Positions 61,057 through 64,000 of a DNA stretch of 64,000 nt are shown piece by piece; the stretch's first letter is position 1, and each line of letters opens with the position of its first letter. The notes under the pieces were generated by a model that had not been told where the DNA came from, did no database searches, and saw only the letters and a list, made by a program, of their open reading frames with translations. The stretch is from Puffinus mauretanicus (taxonomy: Eukaryota > Chordata > Aves > Procellariiformes > Procellariidae): the NCBI GenBank assembly GCA_023333565.1, contig JAJKFH010001022.1, positions 286,482 to 350,481 on the forward strand, in the 5' to 3' direction. The position numbers and the translations under genes were made by a program.

Positions 61057-64000
61057 CTAGAGAGAGCGGAGACACCAGAGGGTTAGCGGGGAGGGGGGGG
61101 CCGGGGGGGGGGGCACATACACCGCTGCCCCCCCACACCGCCCACCTCACGCCTCCCGGCCGCTCGGCCAAGGCGAGCCCCCCGCTGCCACGGGGGGGGT
61201 CCGCCACGGGGACTTTGTTGTTGTCCCCCCCCGTCCCCGGCTGCCGCACCCCCCCCGGGCCCCCCGCCCTCGTCGCCTGCCCCCCCGGGGGTCCCCGGGG
61301 GTCCCCGCCGGGTCCCTTACGCTGTCGCTTTGGAAGGGGTTTAAGAAATTGCTGCTCAGCTCGGCGTCGTCCCGCGGGGTGCCGGGGGGGTTGCTCAGGG
61401 CCCCCAGGTTACTGGGGGAGCTCTGGGGGGGTGGGGAGAAAAATGTTAGTGGGGAGGGGGGAAATGGTGCAGGGTCCTGGTACATGGGGGTTCCCAGTGA
61501 ATGGGGGGGGCCCAATAAATGGGGTCCCAGTGCATGGGGGGGGGGAGGGGGGGGGTGTCCCAGTGCATGGCGTCCCAGTGCATAGGGGAGCCCAATAAAT
61601 GGAGTCCCAGTACATGGGGGGGTCCCAGTGCATGGGAGGGCCCAGTGCATGGAGGGGGGGGCCAATAAATGGAGTACATGGGGGGGGGGTCCCAGTACAC
61701 GATGCCCTGGTGCATGGGGTCCCAGCACCATGGGGTCTGCCCAGGCGGGGGGGTCCCAGTGCATGGGGCCGGGGGGTGCCAGTGCACAGGGGAGGGTCCC
61801 AGTGCAGGGGGGGGGTCGCAGCACACGGGGTTTCAGGCCCCCACACTCACCTTTGGCAGCCCGTCCATGTCCCCGGAGCCTGCAAGGCCGACAGCAGCGC
61901 GTTAGCGACCCCCCCGCTCCGCGCCCCCCCCCAGCCGCGGCGGGGGCTGCACGGAGCCCGGCCGCCCGCAGATGGAGCTCACGGACCGCAGGATGCGGCC
62001 GCGGCAGGGCTGGGGACCACCGCCACGGCCCGGGGGTGCTGGGCGGGGGTCGACACCCCCGGCCGGGGTGGGGTTGGGGTGGGGGCACCCACCTAAGGAT
62101 CCGTTCATGTGGTGCGGCTCCATGGTGCTCATGCCACCCATGGGCCCCTCGGGTCCGGGCCCCATCGGGAACTGGAAGGGAAGGGGGGGGTGAGCGATGG
62201 GGGACCCCCGGCCCCGGCCCCCCCCATCCCCGTCACTCACGTTCGGCCGGTTCCCCGCGGGCCCGATGGGGTTCATCATGGTGTACATGTTCTCACTGGA
62301 GTTGGTGGAGTCTGGGGGGGGACACACACACCCCGGGGGGGTGAGCATGGCACCCCAAATTCTGCTCCCCCCCCCCCAACAATGTCCCCCTCCCCTGTGC
62401 CTCGTCCCGTCCCGCTCCCTGCGGACACTCACCTCCGGGGCTGGGCAGGATGGGGGTGCCGGGGGGGCCAACGGCCCCGGGAGGGCCCTGGGGGGAGAGG
62501 AGGGAGGCGGGTTAGGGGGGGCCACAGTGGGTTTTCCTGCAGCAAGGGCCCCCCCCCCCCCGAGTGCACCCCAATACTCACCACATAGTTCCCGGGGGAC
62601 GAGGAGGAGTAGGCGATCTGGGGGGGACAAGAGGGGGTTCAGGATGGGGGGACATGGGGTCAGCACTGGGGGCATGCAGCCAGCCCCCCCCCATGGCCCC
62701 AGCCCCCCCCCCCCAAGGTATTCACCCCCTCCCCAACTTACGGAGTTGGCGTTGGGGTTCGGCCAGGGCCCGCGGCCGCCAGGGCCCCTGGAAGGCAACG
62801 GGGAGAGGTGAGGGGGGGTCCTGCTGGTCCCTGGGCCCCCCCCACCCTGTGCAGCCACCCGGCTCCCCCTGCCCGGCTCTGGGGTGGGGGGACGGGGGGG
62901 GGGGGTGCCTTACATGTTCATGGCGGGCATGCCAGGGCCGGCCAGCGAGCTGGGGGGGGGCCGCATCCCGCTGCCGTAGGTCTGCGGGGAGAGCAGGGGG
63001 TCAGCGGGGACCGGGATGCTCCGTCCCTGTCCCCAACCCCATCCCTGTCTCCACCCATGTCTCCCTGTCCCCAAGCCCACTGCCATCCCTGTATCCCTGT
63101 CCCCAAATCCATCCCTATCCCCCTCTCCATCCATGTCTCCCTGTCCCCAAGCCCATTGCCATCCCTGTCCCCAAATCCACCCCTATCCCCCTCTCCATCC
63201 ATGTCTCCCTGTCCCCAAGCCCACTGCCATCCCTGTATCCCTGTCCCCAAATCCATCCCTATCCCCAGCCCCATCTCCAGGTCTCCCTGTCCCCAACCCC
63301 ATTCCCCTCCCCATTCCCATCCCCATCCCTGTCTCCAGCCCCATCCCTATCCCAGTCCCTGTCCCCATCCCCACCTCCCTGTCACCATCCTGGTCCCCAA
63401 CCCCATCCCCATCCATATCTCCGTGTCCCCAACCCCATTCCCATTCCCATCCCCATATCCCTGTCCCCATTTACATCCCCAACTCCACCCGTGTCCCCAT
63501 CCCTGTATCCCTGTCCCCGTCCCCATCCCTGTATCCCAGTCCCCATCCCTGTCCCCAACCCCATCCCCATCCCTGTCCCCATATTTCCCCATCCCCGGCC
63601 CCCCGTGCCCCCTCACCTGGGGGGCCATGCCGGCCATGCCTCGCGGGGGGTTCATGCGCGGCATCGGCCCCCCCATGCCGGGATGCCCTGCGCAAAGTGA
63701 GGGGGGAGGCGTGAGACCCCGCAGCGCCCCCCCACCGACCTGGGGGGGGGACACACACACGGGGATGGGGACCCCCCAACTCACCCTGCGACCGCGCGGC
63801 CGGATCCATGGCGTTGGGCAGCAGCGGCTGGGAGCCGGGGACACCCACGGGAGGCTGTGGAGCCGGGGGGGGACAGCGGGTCAGGGTGCTGCGGGACCCC
63901 CACCCAGAGGGGTCTGCACCCACTTTGGCGTGGGGGGGTCTGGGGGGGGTCCCGTCCGCGACCACCTCACCTGGTTCGGCATCCGGAGCGGGGGCCGGGG
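61027..64000 (-). CDS. SSBP4: SSBP4, single-stranded DNA-binding protein 4 (C-terminal 228 residues; 5' end outside window)
   Basis: SSBP proteins bind LDB1 through an N-terminal LUFS/LisH domain and stabilise LDB1-LMO/LIM-homeodomain transcription complexes in the nucleus. That domain lies upstream of the window. Coding exons from the 5' side are 64000-63971 (partial), 63854-63785, 63687-63617, 62981-62914, 62787-62742, 62617-62582, 62487-62433, 62311-62241, 62171-62093, 61879-61851, 61422-61321 and 61056-61027; all phases agree. The part seen is the Pro/Gly/Met-rich activation region: [61 protein letters not shown] and the terminal [13 protein letters not shown]2/3/4 share these; SSBP4 is chosen because of the ISYNA1-ELL neighbours. 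Confidence 0.95.
61321..61422 (-). CDS. SSBP4: SSBP4 exon
   Basis: It codes [20 protein letters not shown] and [14 protein letters not shown]. LSNxPGTPRDD is conserved in the family. Phase 0; donor GTAAGG. Confidence 0.95.
61423..61850 (-). repeat. SSBP4: SSBP4 intron with GGTCCCAGTGCATGG minisatellite
   Basis: From about 61470 to 61820 (plus-strand view) the core GGGGTCCCAGTGCATGGGG recurs at roughly 17-25-bp spacing, interleaved with CCCAATAAATGGAGT. The AATAAA strings here are repeat parts, not poly(A) signals of a gene. Confidence 0.85.
61851..61879 (-). CDS. SSBP4: SSBP4 micro-exon (29 nt)
   Basis: It completes Gly and codes SGDMDGLPK, matching [10 protein letters not shown] in human. 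Acceptor CCTTGCAG, donor GTGAGT. It is easy to miss because of its size. Confidence 0.94.
62093..62171 (-). CDS. SSBP4: SSBP4 exon
   Basis: It codes [20 protein letters not shown] and HMNGSL plus one base of Gly. Acceptor CTTCCAG, donor GTGGGT. Confidence 0.97.
62241..62311 (-). CDS. SSBP4: SSBP4 exon
   Basis: It completes Asp and codes [20 protein letters not shown] and RPN. The [16 protein letters not shown] block is almost invariant in SSBP2/3/4. Donor GTGAGT; the next intron is only 69 bp. Confidence 0.97.
62433..62487 (-). CDS. SSBP4: SSBP4 exon
   Basis: It codes [18 protein letters not shown] plus one base of Asp. [22 protein letters not shown] is a family hallmark across this junction. 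Donor GTGAGT. Confidence 0.95.
62582..62617 (-). CDS. SSBP4: SSBP4 exon (36 nt)
   Basis: It codes [12 protein letters not shown], phase 0 on both sides, matching IPYSSSSPGSYT in human. As a 12-codon cassette it could be skipped without a frameshift. Confidence 0.93.
62742..62787 (-). CDS. SSBP4: SSBP4 exon
   Basis: This 46-nt exon codes [15 protein letters not shown], matching GPGVRGPWASPSGNS in human. Acceptor CTTCCAG, donor GTAAGT. Confidence 0.94.
62914..62981 (-). CDS. SSBP4: SSBP4 exon
   Basis: It codes [20 protein letters not shown] and MN plus two bases of Met. The GMRPPPxSLAGPGxPAMNM block is conserved in SSBP2/3/4. Donor GTAAGG. Confidence 0.96.
62982..63616 (-). repeat. SSBP4: SSBP4 intron with compound minisatellite
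   Basis: From about 63010 to 63600 the intron is made of CCCATCCCTGTCCCC-type short units. A longer block starting TCTCCCTGTCCCCAAGCCCA repeats at 63060, 63136 and 63204 (76 and 68 bp apart; the second lacks an 8-bp GTATCCCT piece). Frames through it on both strands are artefacts. Confidence 0.85.
63617..63687 (-). CDS. SSBP4: SSBP4 exon
   Basis: It codes [20 protein letters not shown] and APQ, matching [23 protein letters not shown] of human SSBP4. Acceptor GCGCAG, donor GTGAGG. Confidence 0.95.
63785..63854 (-). CDS. SSBP4: SSBP4 exon
   Basis: It codes [20 protein letters not shown] and RSQ plus one base of Gly. [11 protein letters not shown] is conserved in the family. Acceptor TCCACAG, donor GTGAGT. 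Confidence 0.94.
63971..64000 (-). CDS. SSBP4: SSBP4 exon, partial at window edge
   Basis: It reads [10 protein letters not shown], matching GGPRPTLRMPSQ of human SSBP4, and ends at donor GTGAGG. The upstream part continues beyond the window. Confidence 0.9.

Noticed and set aside
61470..61700. Several AATAAA hexamers on the plus strand
   Set aside because: They belong to the CCCAATAAATGG units of the SSBP4 intron minisatellite, and no plus-strand gene ends there.
62982..63616. CRISPR-like regular repeats
   Set aside because: Unit length varies, there are no unique spacers, and this is a vertebrate intron.

Overview
The window is vertebrate nuclear DNA with spliced genes, GT/AG introns, polyadenylation signals and CpG islands. 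It holds parts or all of three known genes in the order ELL (+), ISYNA1 (+), SSBP4 (-). Human 19p13.11 has the same three neighbours in the same relative orientation. Very short GC-rich introns, long G/C runs and many minisatellites next to a gene with long AT-rich introns suggest a bird, with this block on a gene-dense microchromosome. That is an inference; another sauropsid is possible.

Layout: 1-19926 is the distal part of ELL intron 1; the first coding exon lies upstream of the window. ELL exons 2-12 run from 19927 to the stop at 46762. All junctions are phase-consistent and give 564 residues, most of the roughly 620-residue protein. The ELL 3'UTR runs about 3.3 kb to an AATAAA at 50039. 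From about 50.1 to 54.9 kb is intergenic DNA that becomes very GC-rich, with a 40-bp minisatellite and the CpG-island promoter of ISYNA1. ISYNA1 has a non-coding exon 1 ending near 55049 and ten coding exons (56034-59391), giving a complete 559-residue enzyme, with AATAAA at 59571. SSBP4 enters from the right edge on the minus strand: twelve coding exons (64000 down to 61027) give the C-terminal 228 residues, followed by a 3'UTR ending near an AATAAA at 59699-59694. ISYNA1 and SSBP4 are therefore tail to tail, with poly(A) signals about 120 bp apart.

The genes do not form one pathway. ELL is an RNA polymerase II elongation factor of the super and little elongation complexes. ISYNA1 makes myo-inositol 3-phosphate from glucose 6-phosphate. 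SSBP4 is an LDB1-binding transcriptional co-regulator. Their linkage is conserved synteny.

I found no undescribed biological system, no CRISPR, no RNA gene and no intact mobile element. Most long open frames outside the exons come from GC-rich tandem repeats. The items most worth a second look are non-coding: minisatellites with a shared core motif in two neighbouring genes, a perfect stem-loop in the SSBP4 3'UTR, perfect palindromes in ELL introns, an orphan CpG-rich patch in ELL intron 2, an AT-rich candidate regulatory island upstream of ISYNA1, and an ambiguous splice donor in ISYNA1.
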